A stretch of 64,000 nt of DNA from Megalonaias nervosa. Lineage: Eukaryota > Mollusca > Bivalvia > Unionida > Unionidae. Position 1 is the stretch's first letter. Each line of letters begins with the position of its first letter. Location: the NCBI GenBank assembly GCA_016617855.1, contig JAECUM010009704.1, positions 1 to 64,000 on the forward strand, written 5' to 3'. The translations under genes were made by a program, and so were the position numbers. Below the pieces are notes generated by a model. That model was not told where the DNA came from. It did not search any database and saw only the letters and a list, made by a program, of their open reading frames with translations. This document shows positions 59,901-62,824 of the stretch, piece by piece.

Positions 59901-62403
59901 GCAGAGACATTACATCTGAATATTGAAAACTGCATGTAACAGCAGAGACATTACATCTGAATATTGAAAACTGCATGTCCACCATTGTTTAGCTTTACCA
60001 AGTTCAGTTGGTAAAATGCCTTTAATACATGTAGCTTTATAATCAGTGAAAAGCATTTTTCAGAAAACATCACTTTTTATTTTCTTCATTATGGTAGATG
60101 ATCTAGAATGCAAGCACTTATCTGTTCAAATTAAACATTGTAAATATTAATGAATGTTGTTGGTTTTGTTATGCACATCGTAAATCAGCTCGCAGTTTTT
60201 GCACATTTGCTTATTTTGAATGGCAGATTCATGCAAATACATGTCCCAGAGGAAGCTCTGATCACTATTTTCTTGTTGTTAAAGATTAGTTTGTCGCCAT
60301 CATTTTCTTCTTATGCATTTTTGGAACTTACGTGAAAAATACAGCAGCATATCACTTTGTTTGGTAGGCTTGAGATGCAAGAATTAAGATAAATGTTAGA
60401 AAGAAGAAAATTTTATCTTTAAATCGTTGCTGGCAATTATTTTCATTCCACTATAATAAATCTTTCATTTTTCAGTTTTGATTTAATAAAAAGTAAATTG
60501 AAAATTTACAGTGCAATTAGCCATCAATGTAAGACAATCTCTCACAATTGTAGATGCTGTTATGATCACTGCTGCATATATGGATAGAATGTTAACTGAA
60601 CATAGAATGCTAATTGAACATCGAATGTTAATTGAACATATTCTAATATTAATTGAGCATGAAATGCTAATTAAGCATAGAGTGTTAATTGAGAATGAAT
60701 GTTCATTGAGCATGGAAACCAACATGTTATGACTCTTAATGCTTTAGAGTTTGATTAAACTAATTAGATAACTAATTAGATAACTGATATTTGGCTTTGG
60801 TATCTTTTTACATTGTACAGTAATCCAGTCATTACTGATGAACATTAACTTATATCTATCACTTTAATAGGTCCATACTATATACTTGTATGATTTTATA
60901 CTTTAGTTTAGCCATTTCATAAACTGTGACTTTATTTCAGGAGCCATTTATAACACAAATGCACATTACGTCCTACCACGGGTGTTTGTCCTCACTGATG
61001 GAAGACCCACTAGTGATGCAGATGTACCAGGTCAGGTCATGAACCCAGAGGACCAGAATCTCCTGGTGGTAAGTCCCATACCAAAGTTTCTGCAGCTTGA
61101 AAAATCATTTGTTGCTCATCTGGAATAAACTCTCATTTATCATTTGGGTGTTACAGTACATTTGGGTGTGCATCCTTTAAATCACAAAGTTTTTACCAAA
61201 AGATTTAAAAAAATGGAGCATTGCAAAGATATTGGATTTTATGAAATTATTCTTCAATTTTAAGAAATAAAAATTATGTGCAATTTACATACATGAAATA
61301 ATAGTTCTTAAAGTTCATGTTAAAATGTGCAGAACCAGCTAAAATTTGACCTGACCACTCCCTCACTCTAAGTTCCTTCATTATAGCACAGTTCCTCTTA
61401 CAAGGTGAGTAGGGTCATAGATCTCTTTGTATTACTTCGGTAGAAAAAATTTATTAATTGGTTGTAAAATTTATTAATTGGTAGTAAAATTCATTATTTT
61501 GTAGTAAATTTATATGCATTATGTACTTCATTATGAGGCAGTCTCTTAATAAGCCAGTACATTTTGTGGCTCCCATGCATGACATTATAATGAGGAAATA
61601 CTATATCATGTACTTCATTATGAGGCAGACTCTTAATAAGCCAGTAAATTATGTGGCTCCCATGCATGACATTATAATAAGGAAATACTGTATCATGTAC
61701 TTCATTACTCTATGGCTCCCATATACAGCCTTATGATGAGGGAATACTGTATCATGAACTGATTATGATGCACTTTCACTGTTATGCAGTACACTCCATG
61801 ATTCCTGTAGAAAGCATTATAAAATGTAGAAGTACTGTATAATGCACTCAACTATACAGCAATTTCTCTGTAAGATTTAGATTTCTTTACTAAAGAATTG
61901 TTTAGCATAATTAATCCCAGACCATTGTAGACAAAATTAAATTTGGTGGGCATATTTGTATTTACATGTAGATACTCTTTTGAGATATTCAGGCCATTAC
62001 AGCAGTGTTTAAATTTTTAACACATTTTTGAACATATTAGACTGATACTTTTTGGATGAAAACCTTGTGCGCATGATAAAGTAAAAATTACTTTAGATGG
62101 ACCATTGTGCTTATTTGTGTCAGTGGACCATTGTGCTTATTTGTATTCATATATAGATGACCTGATTAAATTTTTCATGCATTTTAAGCAATATTGCAGT
62201 TTTCAATAAAGTTTTGAATTTTTGTATTTAAACATTTTGGTCTGCAAGTCTTTATTAGGGGCAGACATTTTGTACAGACACCAATACAGTTAGGAAATCT
62301 GTTTGTATTTCAGATGAAGAACACTACCACTGAGATTGCTCATATGGTTAATGAGCAAATGCTGGCCAGAATCACATGTGTGCCAATTGGAGAATGTGAT
62401 GTG
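6182..62403 (+). CDS. VWA-domain protein with a Gly/Gln-rich region: whole gene span, 9 coding exons, 3' incomplete
   Basis: Coding segments are 6182-6260, 17063-17700, 32534-33976, 36764-36832, 42828-42950, 45487-45612, 51811-51888, 60941-61068 and 62314-62403. Every junction has AG/GT borders and compatible phase: the first seven introns are phase 1, the last two phase 0. The protein (about 925 residues, open at the 3' end) has an acidic N-terminus, a charged segment at about 40-235, a Gly/Gln-rich disordered region at about 240-745, then a VWA domain from about 755. The MIDAS residues are present: DCSGS at about 762-766, T at about 835 (GPTHLE) and D at about 872 (VLTDGRP). VWA domains with MIDAS usually bind a protein ligand through a divalent metal. 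No signal peptide or membrane segment is visible, so an intracellular adaptor or complex component is likely. The family was not recognised by name. One missing base in exon 2 breaks the frame as sequenced. Confidence 0.8.
7379..7587 (+). mobile_element. double-palindrome miniature element, copy 1
   Basis: It starts after TA with CCATAAGTACTTGCGTACAAG and ends with the inverse, ACTTATATGTGAGTATAAGG followed by TA. Inside are two palindromes: a first around the CCTGATCTGC/GATCAGGATC half and a second around CAGACCCAGATC/GATTTGGGTTTATG. They are joined by a TTCTACTGCTTAGTCCTAAC linker. This copy is fairly diverged. Confidence 0.75.
8690..9690. repeat. diverged tandem repeat, about 145-150-bp period, with AGGTCA motifs
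   Basis: Six or seven degenerate units share the phrases 'CTTGGGGTAAGGAAGAAAC', 'TTTTGGGGTCAAAAGGTCAA' and 'TTTCTGCACAATAA'. The copy at about 8815 carries three AGGTCA half-sites (AAAGGTCAAAGGTCAAGGTC). The units are well diverged, so the array is old. Confidence 0.75.
10156..10812 (+). mobile_element. TIR element of about 650 bp, copy 1 (opposite orientation to copies 2 and 3)
   Basis: It begins GGTGGTGCTCT and ends in the inverse, AGAGCGCCCCC, so short terminal inverted repeats are visible. The whole length matches the reverse complement of the copies at 57021-57671 and 58386-59036, with more substitutions and a poly-A expansion near 10439. No transposase is encoded. It is probably a non-autonomous DNA transposon. 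Confidence 0.75.
11000..11640 (+). pseudogene. possible hAT-like transposase remnant
   Basis: Conceptual translation with several frame jumps gives phrases such as '[15 protein letters not shown]', '[11 protein letters not shown]' and '[19 protein letters not shown]'. These resemble the C17orf113/ZNF862-type proteins derived from hAT transposases, where a similar 'FFSILxDxSTDxxxxEQE' stretch holds the first catalytic Asp. Upstream, [15 protein letters not shown] could be zinc-finger debris. Stops and frameshifts are frequent, so this is a dead copy. Recognition is from motif memory only. Confidence 0.4.
11700..12890. other. intronic stretch with nothing recognised
   Basis: AT-rich sequence, no exon with splice borders, no clear repeat structure. 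Confidence 0.5.
12893..13120. repeat. short degenerate tandem repeat (about 15-bp ATATTGTATAGTAAC unit)
   Basis: Repeated phrases such as ATATTGTATAGTAACAGTG run through the interval with point changes. The minus-strand ORF over it (12902-13222) is repeat-derived. Confidence 0.75.
14339..14568 (+). mobile_element. double-palindrome miniature element, copy 2
   Basis: It starts CCATATATACTTGCTTATAAG after TA and ends ACTTGTAAGGAAGTATATATGG before TA. It contains the left palindrome (GATCCTGATCTGC ... GCAGACCAGGGTATATG), the linker with ACTGATTACACCTAACAAACT, and the right palindrome (CAGACCCAGATCTGCC ... GAATCTGGATCTGTG). Confidence 0.85.
14570..14810. repeat. diverged tandem repeat ('GTGGGACCACTGTACATGG' units)
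   Basis: Four or so units of about 55-60 bp share 'GTGTGGGACCACTGTACATGG' and 'GATTTATTTGGGTGCTTT'-like phrases. A related motif also lies just left of the miniature element at 14339. Confidence 0.65.
15256..15445 (-). mobile_element. double-palindrome miniature element, copy 3
   Basis: Opposite orientation to copies 1 and 2. It starts CCATATATACTCACTTATAAG and ends CTTATAAGTGAGTATAGATGG followed by TA. The linker reads TTAGGAGTAATCAGTAGAA, the reverse of the linker in copy 2. Confidence 0.85.
15735..15910. repeat. three-unit tandem repeat (about 46-60 bp)
   Basis: Three successive units begin GATGATTGT(C/T)(C/G)ATTCT and end TAGAAAACATTGT or a close variant. A fourth start (GATGATTGCAG) follows. 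Confidence 0.75.
15911..17060. other. 3' part of intron 1, nothing recognised
   Basis: AT-rich DNA leading into a pyrimidine tract and the exon 2 acceptor at 17062. The minus-strand ORF at 16183-16437 has no recognisable domain. Confidence 0.5.
17063..17700 (+). CDS. VWA-protein gene, coding exon 2 (acidic/charged region; one-base frame break)
   Basis: Acceptor TTTTTTCAG ends at 17062 and the donor is GGAG|GTATGG (intron from 17701). The exon encodes a Tyr/Asn/Asp-rich start, then [20 protein letters not shown], a charged helix-prone stretch ([18 protein letters not shown]) and [16 protein letters not shown]. In the first frame it stops at 17686. The frame that connects to exon 3 runs from about 17630 to 17700 ([17 protein letters not shown]) and has the right phase. 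The exon is 638 bp where 639 is needed, so one base is missing, most simply a G in the GGGG run at 17627-17630. That could be an assembly error or a real indel. Confidence 0.75.
17879..19590. repeat. minisatellite with 42- and 48-bp units
   Basis: About 37 tandem units. The core is TTGTAGAACATTGGATGATT followed by TTGTTTCATACTTGTATACAGG. Long units have an extra hexamer (TACATG) inside the TACTTG-TATACAGG part. Both unit lengths are multiples of three, so long repetitive ORFs appear on both strands (up to 295 codons on the minus strand at 17870-18757). They are not genes. The array starts 179 bp after exon 2. Confidence 0.95.
19815..20340. repeat. minisatellite, about 40-bp unit with higher-order order
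   Basis: About 12-13 units of the type GGTCCTTCCTTCACATTTTTCCAAGTGAGTC, with variants GTTGATGGTAAG, CTGTGGTAGGG and CTATGTTATGG that recur in a set order, giving a longer-period repeat. Confidence 0.85.
20600..20662. repeat. 20-bp unit repeated three times
   Basis: CTACCAAGTGGTTGCCATAA is repeated three times without visible change. Confidence 0.9.
20863..20943. repeat. (AT)n microsatellite, about 40 units
   Basis: Uninterrupted alternating AT. It is flanked by short inverted matches (GTCCC on the left, TGGGAT on the right) and by related CTAAATTT/ATATTTAG arms. Confidence 0.95.
21370..21588 (+). mobile_element. double-palindrome miniature element, copy 4
   Basis: It starts CCATTTGTATACTTGCTTATAAG after TA and ends CTTATAAGCAAGTATAAATGG before TA. 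It has the same two-palindrome interior as copy 2 (AAGATCCTTATCTG ... ATCAGGGTCTGTG; CAGACCCATATCTG ... CAGATCTGGGTCTATG). Confidence 0.85.
23058..23500 (+). pseudogene. DIRS-like reverse transcriptase fragment
   Basis: Frame-jumping translation gives [38 protein letters not shown] and [20 protein letters not shown]. These match the DIRS RT landmarks (LLxKGAVExV; GDWxVSIDLKDAYLHI; VVAHLRxxGIxxxxYLDDWL). The catalytic 'DD' of the YLDD box reads N-V here, and the first catalytic Asp region reads YFQD, so the enzyme would be dead. The preceding 22490-23057 interval (Pro/Ser-rich, with a long + strand ORF to 23086) may be the gag-like part. Confidence 0.65.
23900..24270 (+). pseudogene. DIRS-like RNase H fragment
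   Basis: Translation in shifting frames gives '[14 protein letters not shown]', then an [14 protein letters not shown] stretch and '[11 protein letters not shown]', followed by 'LVDLFTNRP'. This follows the DIRS RNase H tail (NKQGGTxS ... HIPGxxNxxADxLSR ... VDLFAT). Multiple frame breaks are present. Confidence 0.5.
24540..24864 (+). pseudogene. DIRS-like tyrosine recombinase, N-terminal fragment
   Basis: [20 protein letters not shown] corresponds to the SxRVYxxKWxxF motif that opens DIRS recombinases. A later [20 protein letters not shown] resembles the linker before the catalytic domain. It is cut at 24864 by the left LTR of the Gypsy element. Confidence 0.6.
24865..25252 (-). repeat. 3' LTR of the Gypsy element (388 bp, internally deleted)
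   Basis: It starts TGTTACGTGTAGGCTCGTAC and ends ATATTCGTAACA, with short inverted ends TGTTAC/GTAACA. It aligns to 30198-30892 over its full length except for a block of about 300 bp that is missing here, between 'TTGTACT' and 'GATTTTTTTTC'. Confidence 0.9.
25253..25263 (-). other. polypurine tract next to the 3' LTR
   Basis: On the minus strand ATGGGGGGAAG immediately precedes TGTTAC of the 3' LTR, the expected place and composition for the plus-strand primer. Confidence 0.75.
25388..25876 (-). pseudogene. Gypsy RNase H
   Basis: The ORF at 25505-25876 gives a tether segment, then [17 protein letters not shown] (first Asp), [16 protein letters not shown] (Glu) and [10 protein letters not shown] (Asp). 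After a break, the next 110 bp on the minus strand read [20 protein letters not shown] and NLIADALSR, the usual RNase H end. Nothing resembling integrase follows, consistent with integrase lying upstream. Normally fused to RT; a frame break near 25880 separates them. Confidence 0.85.
25882..26790 (-). pseudogene. Gypsy reverse transcriptase
   Basis: About 300 residues covering the RT fingers, palm and connection: [49 protein letters not shown] (first catalytic Asp in the TKFDLLKG stretch), [17 protein letters not shown], and the catalytic box. That box reads YIQD instead of YxDD (near 26180-26190), so one metal-binding Asp is lost. The protein ends in [15 protein letters not shown]. Sequence 26791-27072, between integrase and RT, holds the remainder of integrase and a linker with stops. 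Confidence 0.9.
27073..27760 (-). pseudogene. Gypsy integrase, lying upstream of RT
   Basis: Two overlapping frames. The first (27296-27760) has the H2C2 zinc-binding domain ([16 protein letters not shown] ... CRSCHTC), then the first core Asp in [20 protein letters not shown]. The second (27073-27306) continues [20 protein letters not shown] and [18 protein letters not shown]. Here the usual SDxGxxF around the second catalytic Asp reads LGQRSN, so that Asp is lost. In most Ty3/Gypsy elements this domain follows RNase H. Here it precedes RT by about 280 bp. Confidence 0.9.
27816..27830. repeat. left target-site duplication of the nested SINE
   Basis: CCCTGATTAGATAAA, identical to 28080-28094 on the other side of the SINE. 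Confidence 0.9.
27831..28079 (-). mobile_element. SINE family B (tRNA-derived), nested in the Gypsy element
   Basis: Read on the minus strand, it has a tRNA-like head at 28079 downward with A box (GTGGCCGAGTGGTCTAAAG) and B box (GGGTTCGAGTC). A body of about 150 bp and a short TTGTTG-type tail (CAACAA on the minus strand) follow. It is clearly GC- and CpG-richer than the host Gypsy sequence, which suggests a young insertion. Perfect 15-bp duplications flank it. A second, more decayed copy lies at 59447-59667. It creates a spurious minus-strand ORF (27682-28071). Confidence 0.9.
28128..28379 (-). pseudogene. Gypsy polyprotein segment between protease and integrase
   Basis: [20 protein letters not shown] and [15 protein letters not shown] follow the protease region in many Gypsy polyproteins (LLGNDLAGxKV ... 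CAVTRAMA). It is out of frame with the protease ORF by an indel near 28385, and separated from integrase by the SINE. Confidence 0.7.
28390..28884 (-). pseudogene. Gypsy Gag zinc knuckle and aspartic protease
   Basis: Near the start is [14 protein letters not shown], a CX2CX4HX4C nucleocapsid knuckle. Downstream, [15 protein letters not shown] carries the retroviral-type protease motif DTGA. It overlaps the Gag ORF in another frame, so a one-base indel separates the knuckle from the rest of Gag, unless a programmed frameshift is used. Confidence 0.85.
28805..29970 (-). pseudogene. Gypsy Gag (coiled coil plus SCAN-like capsid domain)
   Basis: Two ORFs (29605-29970, then 28805-29608) overlap at ATGA and probably were one. 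The first ends in a long Gln/Leu/Glu coiled coil with a run of alternating Arg-Glu encoded by a CT-rich microsatellite near 29630-29670. The second contains [20 protein letters not shown] and a SCAN-like region: [59 protein letters not shown] domains of vertebrate transcription factors derive from Gmr1-type Gag, so this fits the integrase order. SCAN assignment is by motif reading, not by a search. Confidence 0.8.
30171..30188 (-). other. candidate primer-binding site
   Basis: On the minus strand, about nine bases after the end of the 5' LTR, comes TGGGAGCTCATTCGGGAT, which has the TGG start expected for pairing with a tRNA 3' CCA end. The tRNA was not identified and the spacing is somewhat long. 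Confidence 0.35.
30198..30892 (-). repeat. 5' LTR of the Gypsy element (695 bp)
   Basis: It starts TGTTACATGTAGGCTGGTAC and ends ATATTCGTAACA. It matches the other LTR with scattered substitutions and carries about 300 bp (roughly 30434-30770) absent from the left copy. A + strand ORF (30650-31057) begins in this block and runs into the DIRS-like sequence beyond the LTR by chance. Confidence 0.9.
30893..31560 (+). pseudogene. DIRS-like tyrosine recombinase, C-terminal fragment
   Basis: The sequence resumes with [20 protein letters not shown], then later [37 protein letters not shown] and ATFWWSYQL. This matches the end of DIRS recombinases (RWIxxxIxxAY ... HEVRxxAxSW ... AAxWxS). The HxxR catalytic box reads HEVS (31337-31348), so the second catalytic Arg is missing. 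Stops are present. Confidence 0.65.
31561..32533. other. end of intron 2, mostly nothing recognised
   Basis: AT-rich. A 28-29-bp duplication (CACACAGCATACTCTCCAGG with flanks) occurs at 31861-31918. A T-rich tract leads into the exon 3 acceptor at 32533. Confidence 0.5.
32534..33976 (+). CDS. VWA-protein gene, coding exon 3 (480-codon Gly/Gln-rich exon)
   Basis: Acceptor TTTGATTTCCTAG ends 32533; donor CCAG|GTAAGT starts 33977. The two-base start pairs with the single base left by exon 2. The exon encodes a Gly/Gln/Asn-rich, low-complexity region with a pure Gly run (about 32758-32793) and no globular domain. Short Leu/Met-rich segments recur in it: [50 protein letters not shown] more charged patch, [20 protein letters not shown], sits in the middle. 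Such regions are usually disordered and often mediate weak multivalent binding. Reading on past the donor gives a hydrophobic tail that I judge intronic. The minus-strand ORFs here are shadows. Confidence 0.85.
34385..35075. repeat. minisatellite, about 45-50-bp unit
   Basis: About 14-15 diverged units share TGTATGTTACACATGATGTG, ATGACATCATGTAACATGTA and ACAGGTCTTGAAG. The minus-strand ORFs over it are repeat-derived. Confidence 0.9.
35178..35371 (+). mobile_element. SINE family A, 5'-truncated copy
   Basis: It begins within the body (AAGAGGTTAGTATTGGGACTGG) and runs through the conserved core to a CA-rich tail. No tRNA head with A and B boxes is found upstream. Confidence 0.85.
35817..36009 (+). 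mobile_element. double-palindrome miniature element, copy 5
   Basis: The left end is degraded (TATATTCTCTTATAAGCTGAG); the right end reads GACTCGATTTATAAGCCAGTG then TAAATGG and TA. The linker TTCTACTGATTACTCCTAAC and both palindrome remnants are recognisable. Confidence 0.75.
36764..36832 (+). CDS. VWA-protein gene, coding exon 4
   Basis: A 69-bp exon between TTTGATTTCAG (ends 36763) and GAG|GTAGCT (intron from 36833). It continues the Gly-rich region ([20 protein letters not shown]) and enters the helix before the VWA domain. Phase fits both sides: two bases complete the Gly codon from exon 3, and the final G joins CA of exon 5 to give Ala. The donor is weaker than consensus. A GT four codons upstream (GAG|GTAGCC) would be out of phase with exon 5, which favours the chosen end. 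Confidence 0.7.
38967..39182 (-). mobile_element. double-palindrome miniature element, copy 6
   Basis: The left end is degraded (TAAATACTTGCTTTTAAGTTG); the right end is ACTTATAAGTGAGTATATATGG then TA. The interior is in the same orientation as copy 3, with CAGATCCAGATCTG ... GATCTGGGTCTGTG and AGACCCTGATCTGCC palindromes. Confidence 0.8.
42123..42402. repeat. tandem repeat, 5 units of about 55-59 bp
   Basis: Units read GCTTCTCATAGACAGGGCCT, TTGAGCTTGGTCCTCAAACT, GTAGGTTTTCAT, with two inner units slightly shorter. It lies about 430 bp before exon 5. Confidence 0.9.
42828..42950 (+). CDS. VWA-protein gene, coding exon 5 (start of VWA domain, MIDAS DxSxS)
   Basis: Acceptor CTTTACAG ends 42827. 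The exon encodes [20 protein letters not shown] then [20 protein letters not shown]: the first beta strand with the metal-binding DxSxS (DCSGS) and the first helix of a VWA fold. The exon ends at 42950 (GATG|GTTGGT), with one base that joins GT of exon 6 to give Gly. The donor is poor beyond the GT. Without splicing the frame would run 28 codons further to a stop at 43034-43036. Confidence 0.8.
43125..43341 (-). mobile_element. double-palindrome miniature element, copy 7
   Basis: It starts CCATGTGTACCTGCTTATAAG after TA and ends CTTATAAGTGAGCATGTATGG before TA. Interior palindromes and the linker TTAGGAGTAATCAGAAGAA match copy 3. It lies 175 bp after exon 5. Confidence 0.85.
43660..44335. repeat. 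minisatellite built on TTGATAGTCACTGTCTGCC (about 19-20 bp)
   Basis: About 30 irregular units. A longer phrase (CTTGATAGACTTGCTCTGCA) recurs every 60-120 bp, giving a higher-order pattern. Confidence 0.9.
44336..45486. other. end of intron 5, nothing recognised except an ATT microsatellite
   Basis: AT-rich. A short interrupted (ATT)n lies at 45393-45432, followed by the exon 6 acceptor CCTCAG ending 45486. Confidence 0.5.
45487..45612 (+). CDS. VWA-protein gene, coding exon 6
   Basis: Bounded by TTTCCTCAG (ends 45486) and GTTA|GTAAGT (intron from 45613). It encodes [20 protein letters not shown] then [20 protein letters not shown], the second and third strands and helix of the VWA fold (the VALITIG strand is characteristic). 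The exon is 126 bp, phase 1 to phase 1. The closing A plus AT of exon 7 gives Asn. Confidence 0.85.
45780..45985. repeat. left inverted terminal repeat of the intron 6 element
   Basis: ATCATAATACCTTAGGAGAAC, AAAAGTTATCCACC, GGTGGTGGTTGGGCAGAGTG and CCCATGAATATCTTAG match, with substitutions, the reverse complement of about 50045-50260. Confidence 0.8.
46190..47050. repeat. diverged tandem modules around ACCTGTACAGGC
   Basis: Phrases TTACCTGTACAGGCCATC and CCTTCCTACAGGTAGTATTG recur near 46.34, 46.51, 46.64, 46.90 and 47.00 kb, at about 130-260-bp spacing, inside the left part of the inverted-repeat element. Confidence 0.65.
47050..49900 (+). pseudogene. interior of the intron 6 element: broken coding debris
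   Basis: Several short + strand ORFs (for example 47240-47578, 48594-48941, 49047-49301) sit in sequence that is less AT-rich than the flanks. Parts of 47.27-47.55 and 48.20-48.45 kb resemble each other (ATGGACC/TGG...ACATAGAT...). The sequence looks like decayed coding DNA, but I could not identify the original protein. Confidence 0.35.
50045..50260. repeat. right inverted terminal repeat of the intron 6 element
   Basis: Contains ATATTCATGGGTTTTCATGA, GGAGAGGTCACTCTGCTCAA, CACCACCTAGGTGGGCAGAT and TTCTCTTAAGGTATTATGAT, the reverse complement of the left repeat with point changes. Confidence 0.8.
50330..51810. other. rest of intron 6
   Basis: AT-rich. A diverged repeat at 51318-51470 ('GATTGGTCAGTGATTTGATG' in three units) is the only structure noted. 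It leads to the exon 7 acceptor TTCTTGGCAG ending 51810. Confidence 0.5.
51811..51888 (+). CDS. VWA-protein gene, coding exon 7 (MIDAS Thr)
   Basis: A 78-bp exon between TTCTTGGCAG and GAAA|GTGAGT. It encodes [20 protein letters not shown] then LADSE, the loop with the second MIDAS element (T in GPTHLE, cf. G-x-T-P-L in other VWA domains) and the following helix. I found it because exons 6 and 8 leave a gap exactly where this part of the fold should lie. It fits both in phase (AAT Asn on the left, AGA Arg on the right). Confidence 0.8.
53286..53363. repeat. short tandem repeat (AAGGCATTTG/A, about 10-11 bp)
   Basis: Seven units of AAGGCATTT plus one or two variable bases. Confidence 0.9.
53990..54900 (+). 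pseudogene. DIRS-like RT and RNase H fragments
   Basis: RT: '[20 protein letters not shown]' then [17 protein letters not shown], matching GxYSxxFLVPKKDGGxRPVIDLSxLN...FKME. Then [20 protein letters not shown] and [12 protein letters not shown], matching the DIRS LLGxLAST...RLHMRPLQ segment. RNase [18 protein letters not shown], then [20 protein letters not shown] (HIPGxxNxxADxLSR). A VDLFATR-like [12 protein letters not shown] follows near 54953. The frames jump several times. Confidence 0.7.
55428..55750 (+). mobile_element. SINE family A copy inserted in the second DIRS-like element
   Basis: Head with A box (GTGGCCTAAGTGGTTAGAG) and a damaged B box (GGGTTTGTACCC), conserved body and CACACACACACACC tail. 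Imperfect flanking duplications (CCATCGGCCAACT / CCATCAACCAACT) fit a target-primed insertion. Confidence 0.9.
55751..56160 (+). pseudogene. DIRS-like tyrosine recombinase fragment
   Basis: [20 protein letters not shown] and [14 protein letters not shown] resemble the N-terminal core-binding part. After a frame change, '[17 protein letters not shown]' resembles LTxKTxFLLALASAxRVSE with the first catalytic Arg. The rest is too decayed. Confidence 0.6.
57021..57671 (-). mobile_element. 651-bp TIR element, copy 2
   Basis: Starts GGTGGCACTCAC and ends AGAGCGCCACC. It is almost identical to copy 3 and the reverse complement of copy 1 (10156-10812). It carries a 68-codon minus-strand ORF whose translation is identical in copy 3, although no known protein is recognised. 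Confidence 0.8.
57672..58385. other. spacer between twin 651-bp elements
   Basis: AT-rich single-copy-looking DNA with a short G run (58271-58279). No gene recognised. Confidence 0.5.
58386..59036 (-). mobile_element. 651-bp TIR element, copy 3
   Basis: Same length and orientation as copy 2. Starts GGTGGTGCTCAC and ends AGAGCGCCACC. Very few differences from copy 2 are seen by eye. Confidence 0.8.
59447..59667 (-). mobile_element. SINE family B, decayed copy
   Basis: It matches the SINE at 27831-28079 through GGTTTAATGCCATTTTTAGG, GAGGAAGAACCTGGGAAAAC and AGAGGTGAGATGGCAGTGAT. The tRNA head at its right end is partly lost. Flanking ACCACCAAATACT and CCCACCAAATATT look like an imperfect duplication. 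Confidence 0.85.
59668..59978. repeat. 41-bp tandem repeat, 7 full units plus a partial
   Basis: The unit TATTGAAAACTGCATGTAAC, AGCAGAGACATTACATCTGAA repeats with almost no change. A related single motif (GCATGCAACAGCAGAGACAG) lies to the left of the SINE B copy, so the array grew from sequence at that insertion site. Confidence 0.95.
60585..60712. repeat. 18-bp tandem repeat (GAATGTTAATTGAACATA)
   Basis: About seven degenerate units, some carrying GAGCAT instead of GAACAT. It lies 230 bp before exon 8. Confidence 0.85.
60941..61068 (+). CDS. VWA-protein gene, coding exon 8 (MIDAS Asp)
   Basis: Acceptor TTTATTTCAG ends 60940; donor GTG|GTAAGT starts 61069. It encodes [20 protein letters not shown] then [28 protein letters not shown] is the central VWA strand and the Asp is the third MIDAS residue. 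The acidic insert after it ([14 protein letters not shown]) fits the loop before the next helix. The exon leaves phase 0, matched by exon 9. Confidence 0.85.
61516..61760. repeat. 84-bp tandem repeat, nearly three units
   Basis: Units share TGTACTTCATTATGAGGCAG, CTCTTAATAAGCCAGTA and GGCTCCCATGCATGACATTA. The third is partly degraded. Confidence 0.85.
62314..62403 (+). CDS. VWA-protein gene, coding exon 9 (last in window)
   Basis: Acceptor TTTGTATTTCAG ends 62313; donor GTG|GTAAGC starts 62404. Thirty codons in phase 0: [20 protein letters not shown] then [10 protein letters not shown], the helix and the final-type strand (RITCVPIG) of the VWA domain. The gene continues beyond the window or into an unseen exon, since no stop is reached here. 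Confidence 0.8.
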
Positions 62404-62649
62404 GTAAGCAATGCAGCTGATTTTTTTGTAATACTTCTGTATCTTTCTTTTAATGAGATTTTATGTGTAGTTATCTATCAATCCTTTTTTACATCCAGTG
62501 TACATGTGAAGTAAAATAACTAAATTGGATCATGACCTCTATAATCAGCAAAATGTCTACAACATTGCAGTCATGTTCCCTCTACTTTGAAACAAAAAAC
62601 ATTGAACAGAAAAATTTACAAGCCTAACACCCCACTGTGGTAGTTTAGG

Positions 62650-62820
62650 AGTCGAGTTTGGTTTGCATGGTCTACATAAACTACCATATAATGTACTGGC
62701 AGGTCTGAGTCTCTGCATCTTGCTAGGTGTAATCAGCAGAACAGACAAGATAGACCCTGATCTGCTAGAATGTTTTATAATGGCACATCAGGGTCTGTGT
62801 TGTTTTCAGTTGGACCTGAC
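62650..62820 (-). mobile_element. double-palindrome miniature element, copy 8, cut by a piggyBac insertion
   Basis: It is recognisable from GAGTCGAGTTTGG through the TTGCTAGGTGTAATCAGCAG linker and AGACCCTGATCTGC to GTTGGACCTGAC. The expected outer end (ACTTATAAG...ATGGTA) is replaced by TTAA and piggyBac-like sequence. The left terminus is also missing. Confidence 0.75.
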
Positions 62821-62824
62821 TTAA

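Larger units (their letters stand above)
51889..60940 (+). other. intron 7 of the VWA gene (9.1 kb)
   Basis: GTGAGT at 51889 to TTTATTTCAG at 60940. It contains a DIRS-like remnant with an inserted SINE, two copies of the 651-bp TIR element, a SINE B with a 41-bp tandem array, and an 18-bp tandem array. The first 1.4 kb shows nothing recognised. Confidence 0.65.
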
